The translations under genes and the position numbers were made by a program. DNA of 64,000 nucleotides, taken from the NCBI GenBank assembly GCA_013176395.1, contig JABMLP010000015.1:434001-498000 (forward strand). The letters run 5' to 3'. This DNA is from Venturia oleaginea (lineage: Eukaryota > Ascomycota > Dothideomycetes > Venturiales > Venturiaceae). Of this stretch, positions 52,579 through 63,564 are shown in pieces. Each line of letters opens with the position of its first letter. Position 1 is the first letter of the stretch. The notes under the pieces are model-generated. The model worked only from the letters and a program-made list of their open reading frames with translations, was not told the origin of the DNA and did not search any database.

Positions 52579-55500
52579 GTTATGCTGGGGATTTTGAAGC
52601 GATGCCAGCGAAGATATTGATGATCCAGTTAGGTGGAAATGATGAGGATTTTGTTATGGACGCTGGATAAGGATACAGTTGAGGAGGTAGTTAGAGGAAA
52701 AGTTTCGTGACATCGCGGTAGCAAGAAAGGCAAAGGGCTGTGCACTTAAGTGTTAGTAGACGGGTGGAGAAGGCTGTAGTTCAGCCAAGTCTACATGTGC
52801 CAACGGTTCTGGGCATCACGACAGAGTGAATACCGAATAAGGATAGACCACGTCTCCCCAGAAAAGCGATGATAGAAGTCGACTGATTGGGATCACGTCG
52901 CTAAATTCTGGGCATCCTTTCCATTCTGGTTGGACGATTTCGGCGTTGCTGAGAAGAAAAGATGAAGTCACAACTCAACATCTTACACGCGTCGTTGGAG
53001 AGGCGAGTGCGTTGTCGGGACGCGGCAAAACCAGGGAAACTGAGGCTACCCGCCACTATACACGTTCCAGTCATTATTCAAGAACCTGGAGAGAGCGCAC
53101 AGATTCGTCCAAGCTATCGCGGTACCCATACCATAGATGAACGATCGGCGCTCGCCCAGTATGATGTCCAAGAAGATGGCATCATCACAGTGCCGCGCCA
53201 AATCGAGCTTATCGTAAAACTATTAATGTTGGCAAATCTTGATCGGGAACATCTAGTTCGACGGCGGAGAGTCTCGAACTTGGCGGCTCTGAGGAGGAAT
53301 GCGAAGATTGCAGGGTGCGTACTGCGTCCTGGTGTCTTGTCCGTTTCCAACCTCTGGGCGACGTCCATAATTCGCTCCCGAAGCCTGGCCCGAAGATGCA
53401 GAGTGCGGGTGCCCAATGACGGGGGAATTTGGGTTATGGTCAAGATGCCTTGGGTTCCACCTTGATGGACAACGAGGACTGAAAGCTGATGAGGAGGAAT
53501 GGAGGGACAGGAGGAGACGGAATCTGAAATAGACCGATGGATATGGCGAGCCGCTAACCCAGATTAAGACTCGTATCCTGCGTGCCTTGTTCAATAACAA
53601 GGCCGAAATCAGGACAAGGCCGCAATCAGGACAGAGCTGACCGAGTCCCCGGCTACCAGTCTCAAAGTCCGGGTCACCAAAGCCTCCGTGTTCCAAGGCT
53701 TCGGTAAAGTCACTTGCTGTACTCCCGCTCTAACATCACAAGCTATCTATTTATCTAAGGGCACTGGCCGGCTACTCGCATGGAAATATTGCGGAGATTG
53801 TGAAGGACACCTTGGACGTGCGCGGCCATACTGCCCTTGATACTGTCTTAGAATAACTACTATAGTACACCACGATCTCCGCGACCCTGGCTTCCGTCTA
53901 CTCGTCGAAAATGCTCGGCATACTGAGGGGCCTGCACCCGCGCCTGCCATGAAGGTATTCTAATATATATAAAATCAGCCTTTCGCCCAAGGCACAGTCG
54001 TATCTATTTCCAGCGATATGGCCCTAGTGCCTTCCGGGAAGACCTTCCGTCAAAACGCTATTCATCAACATATCTCACATTCTGTGATACACTAGAGGGC
54101 TTCATGATGTCAATCATTTTGGGGGTCACTACATGTGCAGAGGTGCGTGGGAAGGCGAACGAAAGTGGAACACAAACACCGAACTGGTCCAACTTTTCAA
54201 AACATATCTTTATCGAGAGTGCCTAAATCTGACGGTGGAGTTCACGCTCGAACATGAATTGGAGGCTGATTTCTACCAGTCAGTCCCCTCGCGCACGAAG
54301 AAACCTTTCAAGCGCTTCTGCATATTAACCGAAAACCAGCGCTATCCCCACGTTCGCCGTGAATCTTGCTAGTGACGGTTCCAGATAATTAATTCCCCGT
54401 CAATCCGAAAGAGCAAAGATCATGGGTCCTGGCTTCAAGATAAGGATTGACGAGGTATTTAACTCCTCCCTTGTCGAATCCCCCAATTGCAGTTAAATCG
54501 CACAGATTGGCCAAGCAAAACGTATGTAGTTCCGATGAACAAGACTGAGTATTATGCATAAGAACTAAGCTGTACGTAGGCTTGGAGGCGTCCCACGCAG
54601 CGATTTTCTTCGACAAATGAGAGGACACGATATTGCTCTCCCAAATCCAACTTATCTTACCATACGTACGGTACCTCCAGCAGCAACTTTCGCACGACTG
54701 GTCTCTACTTGTAGCCTCGGATACAATAGTACGGGGTTCATCGTCTAGCTCATGATATCATGGGAAAGGGGATGTCACCACTTAGAAATCGTTCGTCCTG
54801 TTAATGTACATGACGATGACTTCACATTTCCTCGACAATAGCTCAAGCTTATAATGATCTAGGAAGAGCTTCCTGATCACAGCTTTTACCTAGCTACTAA
54901 CTAGTTGAAAACAGTATAAACGAATACAGTGAATACCTCTCCTGACTACTCCTGCATACCTGCTAATGTCCAGGTGTTTTGATTTGTTACGGGGAGACGA
55001 TTAGTCATAGGCGGCTTGCGGGTGCTGTTGAAGTGGTGATTGAGCGAAACGTTTGAGAGGGAGGAGGAGAGTGGCTTTTTTGAATAAAAGGTTGGATGAA
55101 GAGCTAGACGATAGGATGAGGAAGTATCGCGTTGTTTTTGCGGAGGGGAGGGGGTTGCGAGGGATATAGATTAAACTTGGAAGTCGGGGAGAGTTATCGA
55201 GGTAACAGGCGTGGAGAAGTGGCAGCGGGAGTGTTGATATTGGCTGGATACTACTTCCTAACGACGTCCAGATATTGGGCCTTAGGAAGTACTGCGTGCT
55301 GACGTGATATCAAATTGATTCGCTGAGATATCGGTTCGCCCCAGACGCGGTCGCATAATTGAGAGAACATGAGGGCAAGGAGTACAAGTATTTATGGCCG
55401 TACCACGATCTACTCCTTAGTCACTCGTATCAATTGAAAAATGAAACCAAGAAATATTCGCTTTTGTTAAGAATTCCGACTCTCGAGCTGATTAGCTCCT

Positions 55501-58500
55501 GTCATCGATTGTACTCCTAATGTCTCATGATTACTATTAGTAGAGCAGACTCCGATGTGTTTCATGGGGCTACCGGGGCTACAGAGAAACCGAGCAGACT
55601 TTAAGCTGTTCATGGGCTCGATAGATCTGTGTCACGTAGAGAGCGGAACGGTTGTAACTTCAGGAAAATCTTGCCCCACAGGATTCGTTCGGATGTATCC
55701 GCAGAAGTGGTGTTCATCTTGGAGGCTTGTTTTGAGAAGCTGATATCGCAAGGCAGCGGCACCAGTCTGGACGAGATCGACGGCTAAGATTGCACCAGTA
55801 AGCATTGCAAGGTCGTGATAAAGCTAGTGAGCTCCATCAAACTCCATGTTGATTGTGAAGCTGTCGTGCTCAAGTTCGACTTTCGAACGCGATTTAATTC
55901 TTGTACCTGGGAGCTGAGCTTCGAGATCCTTGGCTACCTTGATCTCTACTTGCTGTCTGACTTTCATTTCTTCCATCTCTTGATCTTTCGTGTAGATAAA
56001 GGCAATATCAGACGATGTGGTCTCTTGGTTTTTGGCCCGGAATGCTCAACTACCTTTGCTTTACCTGGCTCGATTCTTCCCTTCACCTTGTGTTTTGAAA
56101 GCTGTTCGAGAAGTGAGGAGGGTGACATCCGAAGTTTCCGGCACAGTGCAGTTGGGAGGTGGAAAGTATATTCAAGTCTCCTCCTTGTTGTTTAGACCAA
56201 AAATGGGAAAATAATTTCTGACCCACACTTGTGAGCGGAAACTCATTGCGGGCCTATGAGTTAATTTATCTCACCTTCTTCATTACAATCAAATTGTTCA
56301 ACCTTGACGATTCCTGGATCCCGACCATTGTTTCCTAGTTCTTAGCTCCTGGATACTTTGGCTTCCTGGTTCTCATGGGTAGATGATCTTGCTGAACATA
56401 CTTGGCGCGGATGTGGTAGACGGACTTGGTGGTAGACTTGATGAAAGAATTGGTGAATGACTCGTTGGGAATATAACTGGAAACTGCAAGGTGAACGGTC
56501 CGCTCGCACTGGCTCTGTCAGTACTTCGTCTCGTGATGTTCGAATTTGTTTGATGTCCCGTAGACATGCAGCGATCTTATGAGGCTAAAGATGTGCATGG
56601 AGTTAGTTCTGGACGCTATGCAGAAGACTTCTGGTGCTGAATTTGTACGCATGTTCGAATGAGCATGTCCGACAGGCGTTTGATAAGTCAACTGAGAACG
56701 TGGACCGAAGAGATAATCTGTTGTAGTCATTCCATATTTGTTTGATGGCAAGTTCATGGTTGGATGGCTTTCTTCGCAAGGCAATTTTCACCATGATGTT
56801 GTGTGGTGCTCGCGGTGGCAATGTTGCTTGCCATTGTCTTGCCTGAGACACCTAAAGATTGCGTGATGATCGTGACCAGTTGCGTGAAGATTGAAAAGCG
56901 TGCGGGCGTGGCCTATCGGTCATTGATCCAAGCAATGAATACTTGATGCGACGAGTTTTGTTCCTCTCTCGCATCGAGATGGTTCTGTCTTCGCTTCCCC
57001 AAAGAGTTCGTACGGTATGCTTTTTATTTGCGGATCGATCTGTGTACACACTCTTTGCTAGGCACCAATGCCTCGACAGCTCGATTGAGGACCAAAATGC
57101 AGATATGCGGACGCCATGCTATATTGTCTACTCTCACACTGCCTGCTAGTGCAAGCTCCTCTCTATGTAACTTTGTTGAAATTCGCAATTGAATATCGAA
57201 CTGGGCACTCAGAAATCAGCATCAATATCGATAAATTTCCGGTGATGTTCATAGATCAGATTGCCAGAAATTAATCGACATCGATCTTAAATCAACGACC
57301 TCAAAACCATCTCAGTAACCATCAACTCAAAACGAACCACCTCTCCGAGATGAGTGCGAAGACGAGGAGCGAGCTACAACCTGTTCAGAGAATGAGAGAG
57401 CATGCTTTTCCATCGCGCTTCTTCGGATACAAAATGCCGTCGATAGATTTCTGGCAGTCTTCAATATTACCTGGGATTGAATGTCTCTTGTTGCAGACAT
57501 TTGCGAATAGTCTGGAAAAATCATGGTTTGACGGCTTCGCACCAAAATTTTCGTGTGAAATGCGTTGACGCCTGCCCGCTATGCTGCTGGGTTGCTACTG
57601 TTCCTAGTGTCTGCTAAACGGCTGGATGCGATCGAGAAGATGGTTGCGGTGGCTAGCCGTTTCTCACCGAGGCGGCCGCCCAAATCTCGTTATCGTTTTC
57701 GAAAGAGGTCAGTTTTGACCTGCGCTCAAGGCAGAGATGTCCTATTGTCCTCGCCACCTTCTTCGAAAACTTAATGACAATTTCGTCTCCATCTCGCCAG
57801 GATCGTTCTTTTGGGACTGGTCCGAGCATCCAGGAGTTGGCGCCTATCCGAATGTTCACTTATGAGGCAGGGGAATCGATAGTGTGAGCCATTTAATGAC
57901 CTTCTTCACCAGTTTCGGTCTGCAATCCAGGCAGAGTTGGCCCATCCTCTAAGCGAGCTTTTACATAGTTTACCCGACTTTCGCCTCCTTCTCGCCAGGA
58001 AAGGCCTTTCGGGGCTGGCCCAACAACCCAGACTTGGCACCGCTGGGATCCTGGTGGCGCTGAATCTGCATTTCGGACGCGGGTCAATCAACCCGGGGCC
58101 CATTCTCTCCTGTGCTTTCCGTTCTTTTTTTCGGGTCTGGCCATTTTCAGACATTGAAAAGCGAGGGCCGCATGTTGTTGTTTCTTGCTCATCAAGATCT
58201 GGATATTGATCGTGATAGTTCCTGGCTACCATTTGCCTTTCGAGTGAGTATTGATAACTTTTTACAGTAATAGCGGCATGCGTTTCCTGCGGCGTTGGAT
58301 TCCACACGTGGTGGACGAGGTTGGGTTTCAGCAAAGCTCGATCCCCAAAATGGAGATCGCTCGTGAAGAGTTTTTTCACCAGGTGTTTTGATCAAGGCCG
58401 AGCGATTGTCGATGGGTAGATCAGCAAGTTTTAGCAGTTAAAGATGATGGGATGTGTTCATAGCAGACGCTATGTATCAATGCCAACTTCCATGCCAGGG

Positions 58501-58696
58501 AGGTCAACGATTGTATTGATCTATATCCAGCCCGTGGAAGAACGCCCTTATCCATGTTCTTTGATAATCCGTAGGTTTGCCACCCCACCAAGCGTATATC
58601 AAACACCCCATCACGCTGGACGTCCGGTCCATTGTCTCTCAGACTAGTATTGACAGAACTTTGACCTTTCTAAGCTCAGATCGATATCGCTTATTT
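52579..58696. other. 6-kb gene-poor region
   Basis: Only short frames without recognisable domains. Candidates I looked at and could not support lie at 52962-53465, 54133-54372, 55815-56195 and 57906-58379. A small direct repeat (aggccgaaatcaggacaagg type) occurs near 53597-53635. Two weakly similar segments lie at about 57653-57860 and 57893-58090. Confidence 0.4.
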
Positions 58697-59600
58697 TTAT
58701 GTCGGCTGTGTATAGACGATGATCTCGTTTGGCAGGTCTCCATCGCCAACCTCCAGCTCTTCGATGATGGCCTTAGACTTCTCCCATGGCACAGAGAACA
58801 GGCCGGAGTTGATTTGACAGATACGAATCTCCGTAATCGATTCCTTTGCGGTAGATTTCTTCATCGTTTCCACCAGAATTTCCATGGCTGGTCCAGTCTT
58901 GGCGAGAATTTGCGCAGATGAATCCTTTCCGCGACCGTATCGTCGACTCGTGAAGACGCATCCGACATAGTGACGCGGTCCTTTGGTCTCCATAGGCGGA
59001 ATGAGAACCGCAGTGCCCCAGAGTGAGTTTGGCGTGTTCTGCTTACAATGCAGGGCGTACTTGGCGAAGGCCTTTGGGTAGCGTTGCTTAAAGGCGGCAG
59101 CAATTCCAGCAGACCAGCTTCCCATACAGTTACAGGCGTGGATGATTACTGCTCCATCTGGCGCGTCAAATATATTGCCGACACGATCCGTGATGATGAA
59201 GGTTTTGGAGTTTGATGGGGATAGAGTTGGTGATGTCGGTTTGTTGACCTCTTTCGAGAATTTCGACGCCATGGCAGTATAAACGGCAGTTCCAACGGAC
59301 TTCGGCCTGTGAAGACTGTCAGCTGGTTTAATCAGGAAGTCTTCATATTCGAGATGTTCTTTACATTACGCGTGATGCCGTGCTCTTATCGTCGCTGTCA
59401 GATTTATCCACCACGGTCGCACGTACATCTCTTCCAGCTTTCGAGCCTTTGCCAATCTCTGGCACCTCGTTCTCCTTGGCCGTCATGCTACGCTGTCGTT
59501 GAGTATCCAATGAAGTTGGCATTTTCTTGCCGAAGTGGAGTTTTGTTTGTTTGAGTGCTCTCGAAGCACCGGAGGGAGAGACTTGCCGTTTGATAGACAT
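58697..59600 (-). CDS. poa1: Macrodomain ADP-ribose-1''-phosphate phosphatase (Poa1-like)
   Basis: Two exons, 59600-59365 and 59306-58697, with a 58-nt intron (GTAAAG...ACAG, phase 2); the join creates ATG in ...SRVMPKSVGTAVYTAMASKF. The product has 281 residues. The C-terminal macrodomain starts near residue 117: TDRVGNIFDAPDGAVIIHAC, then NCMGSWSAGIAAAFKQRYPK with the Asn and Gly-rich substrate loop, GPRHYVGCVFTSRRYGRG, and QINSGLFSVPWEKSKAII, which match yeast Poa1. That enzyme removes the phosphate from ADP-ribose-1''-phosphate, a by-product of tRNA splicing. The first 115 residues are disordered and basic, with KQTKLHFGK near residue 17, loosely like a PCNA-binding box. Yeast Poa1 is only about 180 residues, so the N-terminal extension is a fungal addition. 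It diverges from the Rieske gene. Confidence 0.85.
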
Positions 59601-60004
59601 GGCTGTGTTGATAGTGATTCACATTTCAATAGGCGGCAACAGCTGAAGCCCGTGTTATTGGCTCTCTGTCTTTGAAGAGGCCGCGATCGGCCAGTAAGAA
59701 TGCGGCAAATGAGTTCTCGTAAGCAGGTTTTCATGATTGGCCGCGTGAAGCCGTCAACACACACTTTTTGGAGTTATCATGGGTAGAGACATCAACCGTA
59801 TGGCAATGGAAGCCGGACAGAATATTCGAGACGCGGAATGAAGCTGTAGGAAGTAGTGAGCCAAGAGAAAAGAGGTGTATGATATCTTGGCACCGGATGA
59901 ACCCGGTTAGCGCATTTTGGGCCAACTCTCCATTCCCGACGACTTTTGCACATTCAACGACCAGCACCACCTCAGTCTAGCAGCCATTGACCCTCGTCTC
60001 CATC
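59601..60004. promoter_or_regulatory. Shared promoter region, poa1 / Rieske
   Basis: 404 bp between two divergent start codons. The last bases before the Rieske ATG are C-rich (ctagcagccattgaccctcg). No specific factor site is claimed. Confidence 0.5.
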
Positions 60005-60909
60005 ATGTCCGCCCTCACTGCCACGGCGGGCACTCTCGCCAGATGCGCACGCCAGAAATTGCCATCAACAGCCCGCGCAGCCGTCGCTGTGGCCACACAA
60101 CAGCGCCGTACCATCTCAGAGGTTTCCGTCACCTCATCGTTCGACAGCCCCTTCAAGGGCATGGCAGGAAGTGAGACCACAAAGATTCCCAGCTTTAAGA
60201 AATACCGGACGAGCGGCGGCGAGACTAGCAATAAGGTCTTCCAGTACTTTATGGTCGGAACAATGGGGGCTATCTCAGCTCTCGGAGCAAAGGCAACTGT
60301 TCAGGGTGAGTATTGGAAAGCATGACATTACTAGGCGATCCGGAATTTTTTGGTGGATAGTTGGACTGACTGGGAGCATCAGATTTCCTTGTCAACATGT
60401 CCGCATCCGCCGATGTTTTGGCCCAGGCTAAAGTTGAAGTTGATCTCAGCACCATCCCAGAGGGCAAGAACGTGAGTATGCCTGCAAAAAAGGGGGCAAT
60501 CCATTCTGATCGTGCGGTCTAGGTCATCATTAAATGGCGAGGCAAGCCCGTCTTTATCCGTCACCGAACCGAAAGCGAAATCAAAGACGCCGAGGACACG
60601 AAATGGGAGGCATTGCGCGACCCTCAATCGGATGAGCAGCGTGTTCAGAAACCAGAGTGGCTTGTCATGTTGGGTATGGATAACTCCCATTGAGATAGGA
60701 AATCGGCATAGGCTAACATTTCCATAGGTGTCTGCACCCATCTCGGTTGTGTGCCAATTGGCGAAGCTGGCGATTTTGGCGGATGGTTCTGCCCCTGCCA
60801 CGGTTCACATTACGATATCTCTGGCCGCATAAGAAAGGGCCCAGCGCCCCTAAACCTCGAAATTCCTTCATACAGCTTCCCAGACGACTCCAACTTGATT
60901 ATCGGTTAA
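60005..60909 (+). CDS. rip1: Rieske iron-sulfur subunit of the cytochrome bc1 complex
   Basis: Four exons: 60005-60305, 60383-60471, 60523-60673 and 60728-60909, with GT-AG introns of 77, 51 and 54 nt; 240 residues. It transfers electrons from ubiquinol to cytochrome c1 in complex III of the inner mitochondrial membrane. Residues 1-35 are an Arg/Ala-rich mitochondrial presequence ([15 protein letters not shown]). SSFDSPFKG and [20 protein letters not shown] (membrane anchor) follow. The [2Fe-2S] ligands are Cys183 and His185 in CTHLGC and Cys202 and His205 in CPCHGSHYD, with Cys188 and Cys204 forming the disulfide. The end [14 protein letters not shown]...LIIG is canonical. All four exons splice in frame without forcing, so the model is solid. 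A MULE-like element begins 218 bp after the stop codon. Confidence 0.96.
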
Positions 60910-61117
60910 GCGCGAGGATGTAATACGAATAGACAATGTATCCATAGAAAAGCTCCATTGGTCGGCAAGTGGCATTCTGGGAGGACCGAGGGTACAAAGC
61001 ATTTGGGTTTTAGTAGCGGCAACGCAATTGTATTTTCTATCACCCCTGTGCAAGGGCCTGTGATTTCTGCAAACGAGAATTGAGGTAGGATCGATGATTT
61101 TATCTTGATTGACATTG

Positions 61118-61127
61118 GTATTCGCGA
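61118..61127. repeat. Target-site duplication, left copy (gtattcgcga)
   Basis: gtattcgcga at 61118-61127 recurs at 62138-62147. With one more shared g it could be 11 bp. An 8-11-bp duplication is typical of Mutator-like elements. Confidence 0.85.
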
Positions 61128-61168
61128 CGGCTAATGACTGTACACCCACAATCATCGATTTATCGGAC
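61128..61168. repeat. Left terminal inverted repeat, MULE-like element
   Basis: 41 bp, complementary to 62097-62137 with one mismatch (position 35). Confidence 0.93.
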
Positions 61169-61502
61169 CAGCACATACACGCAATGACTACCGCAATCAT
61201 TTGGCATGAACACAAATTCGTGTATGTTTTAGTCATTAATTGTATGCGATAGTCACTGATTATATGTTAGAGGCCAAACGATTCAGCCATTCATTGCATA
61301 GTCGCTGCTGTAATCGAAGTCAATCTCAGGGGCATTACGCCGACCATCACCATAGAATGGCGCTAACCGCATTTGAATAATGTACAAACTCAAACTACAC
61401 GGCAATCGACTCAACTCAATTAAATTCATCATTTTGGCTCAAATATCTTGCTCAGAACCGTGCTAAGGCCGCTGTACATACTGCCGGCGGCCTCAAAATC
61501 GC

Positions 61503-61817
61503 TCATTCTTCCTCCGATAACAACACAATGTCCCTGCCAATCTCGCTGGCATTGCAGGCGTCACTCATATGGTTTTTTGAGCCGCAGAATGCACAGGATA
61601 GCGGAAACGTATGCTTCTTAAGTTGTCGTAACTTCCACTCCTTTGGCTTGCCTACGAGGGCTGCTCGTATTGCGAAATGGCATGTATGCTTCTCACGACC
61701 ACGGCATTTGAGTTGCCAGAACTGGGGCTTGCTGTTCTTAACATTGAAAGACTCATTGGCGGCCGCAATCGCGTCGGTAATGAGGTTTTTGGCTTCCTCA
61801 AGAGTCTCGAAAGTCAT
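61503..61817 (-). CDS. Small zinc-finger protein inside the MULE-like element
   Basis: 104 residues. MTFETLEEAKNLITDAIAAA, SFNVKNSKPQFWQLKCRGRE, HTCHFAIRAAL and WKLRQLKKHTFPL follow the pattern of the WRKY/GCM1-like (FAR1) DNA-binding module at the N-terminus of MULE transposases: Cys, Cys, then a terminal His. It is followed by a CX2CX4HX4C zinc knuckle (CAFCGSKNHMSDAC). The catalytic part of a transposase is absent. Upstream the frame stays open in coding style back to a TGA (ATEDIPL stop PTLQLG), so the start may have been further 5' originally. It may be a remnant or a stand-alone end-binding protein. Position inside matching TIRs makes a transposon origin likely. Confidence 0.6.
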   Translation of the reverse strand: MTFETLEEAKNLITDAIAAANESFNVKNSKPQFWQLKCRGREKHTCHFAIRAALVGKPKEWKLRQLKKHTFPLSCAFCGSKNHMSDACNASEIGRDIVLLSEEE

Positions 61818-62096
61818 TCCAAGCTGGAGCGTTGGTCAGAGAGGGATATCTTCAGTTGCAGGAGGTTTTTGAGAGCGCTGGGACAGCGCCTGGCTTGATA
61901 ATAGTGTCGCCATAGGTGTAATTTGAGGTTGTTGGTGTTGCTGAAATCGGGTTTTTGAGCAGAAGTTTGCACGGTAAGTTGCCCTCCACTGTGTTGACTA
62001 TAACTATATTAATTGTGTTGATTGCTACAGAATTGTATGTATGTAATAGTCATTGAACATACCATAATTGCAATCGTCGCAATCATGTATGCAATA

Positions 62097-62137
62097 GTCC
62101 GAAAAATCGATGATTGTGGGTGTACAGTCATTAGCCG
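62097..62137. repeat. Right terminal inverted repeat, MULE-like element
   Basis: Ends ...gtacagtcattagccg, followed by the second copy of gtattcgcga (62138-62147). Confidence 0.93.
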
Positions 62138-62506
62138 GTATTCGCGAAGACAATGATGAAATTATGTCCTTCACAATAGCTCTAAGATTGAAAGTATGGA
62201 CGGAGATAAGATTGGTGATCTGAATCCCAAGCCTAGTAAATACCCGCCCGCATATTGACTAATATGTATTCTAATCACTGCCAGGTAACACATTCTCGCT
62301 AGCGCCACTGCGTCAATAAATTGTTCACAACACCGACATCTCAGACTAAATCTCAAACATTGGTCTCTTCAACCAATTACCAAGGTAAGCACTCCGCTTG
62401 GTGGACATTCATATCGCTGATTGATCTGTAGGTACTCATCGCGTCTTTTGGATCCGAGCGTACAACTGTCTGGACACCTCGAAAATTCTGCTTAGCGCCA
62501 ATAATT
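62138..62506. other. Intergenic spacer, MULE-like element to next gene
   Basis: About 370 bp that includes the right target duplication and should include the promoter of the gene at 62507. Nothing else is recognised. Confidence 0.4.
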
Positions 62507-63564
62507 ATGGCCGATCCTTCGCGAAAGCGCCGCCACAGTAATTCCGTCCTTCAGTCTGTCCAGGATGTGTTCGATGAAGCCACAGCTCTACGTGAGGAAA
62601 CTCAACGCCTCAAAATCGACAACGAGAACCCCACGCAAGAAAACGCGCGTCTGACCATTGAAAACGCTGATCTGCAAGGCGACAATTCGGAATTGAAGAA
62701 TTGGATACCATCAGAAGCAAAGAATTTTGGATTCTCAAGAAGGAGCTTGAGGCGTAAAAAGAAAGGATTGGGGAGGCTCGTTAGCGATCGCGACATCGAC
62801 ATTTATGAGCAAAGCAATCTCATCGAAGAGATGCGAGGAAAACTTAAGGTTTATGACACAGAGACAATCTCGGCTTGCTATTGAGATGACAGCCGCTCCC
62901 GAAACCAACGCACCCCAACCCTCCATCTCAATCCTAGAGCGGGAAGTTCCGACAGGCAATCCTCAAGCCAAAGCGCCATTCCAAAACAAACCACTCTCTC
63001 GCAAGATTATCTCGGATGACCATGTTGCCGACGCTTTCGAGATTGAAGAGCAGATCCTAGCAGACACGAAAAAATCTAATCGAAGATCATTGGATTTGAT
63101 GTCCCGGACGATGAAATTCTTCCACGAAGCAAGGAGGCACCGCTACAACCGCAACACGGTCTATGGCCGTTCACGTCGCGAGCTGATTCTTGCCATCCAA
63201 GCAGCTATCGGATTGGTATTCAAAGTTCCTTGCAGCTCACAGATTGACCTCCTTTTCGCCATTTGTTGGCACCCAGATGTGAGTCACCTCTCCTGGTTGC
63301 AGATGCCTGCGCTGACTTGTGGTACAGCTCTCCAAACACGCCGATGGAGCCACAAAGCTGGCTGCCAGCAACAAGAAAGTGCGATTGATGCTTCAGAAGC
63401 TGCCAATGAAGACTGATCAAGACTTGAGGTTCCTTGTAACAATGATTGTAGTGAACATTGGAGAGGAAAAATGGGGCATACAGCGAATGAGAAGCGACTT
63501 TGCAATGGCGCTATCAACCCGGGCCAAAAAGTCAAATAGGAAGCGTGAACCGAGCAAGGCTTGA
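62507..63564 (+). CDS. Coiled-coil protein of unknown function
   Basis: Proposed exons: 62507-62779, 62862-63278 and 63328-63564; 308 residues. The second intron (GTGAGT...ACAG, 49 nt) is convincing. The first (GTTAGC...ACAG, 82 nt) is weaker but joins the two frames in phase, giving ...GLGRLRQSRLAIEMTAAP. The N-terminus is a coiled coil (QSVQDVFDEATALREETQRL, ENARLTIENADLQGDNSEL). Exon 2 is followed by a predicted-helical stretch (DLMSRTMKFFHEARRHRYNR) and the C-terminus is basic (STRAKKSNRKREPSKA). No domain is recognised. If the first intron is wrong, the gene may start at 62805 or 62886 and the coiled coil would be a separate remnant. Confidence 0.5.

Larger units (their letters stand above)
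61128..62137. mobile_element. MULE-like element, 1,010 bp, probably non-autonomous
   Basis: Bounded by 41-bp terminal inverted repeats with one mismatch (61128-61168 and 62097-62137; ends cggctaatgactgtacaccc) and a 10-bp target duplication. Internally it has repeats around tgtatgcaatagtca near both ends and a single small ORF on the minus strand. No DDE transposase domain is present, so it would need a transposase supplied elsewhere. Long TIRs plus a 9-11-bp duplication point to Mutator or a related superfamily. Confidence 0.85.

Noticed and set aside
57653..58379. Two similar minus-strand segments (SWRDGDE and SWREGGE, GPVPK and GPAPK)
   Set aside because: The resemblance suggests an old duplication, but the DNA similarity is weak and no complete gene or known family emerges.
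60171..60431. 86-codon plus-strand frame
   Set aside because: Runs through the first Rieske intron in the wrong phase.
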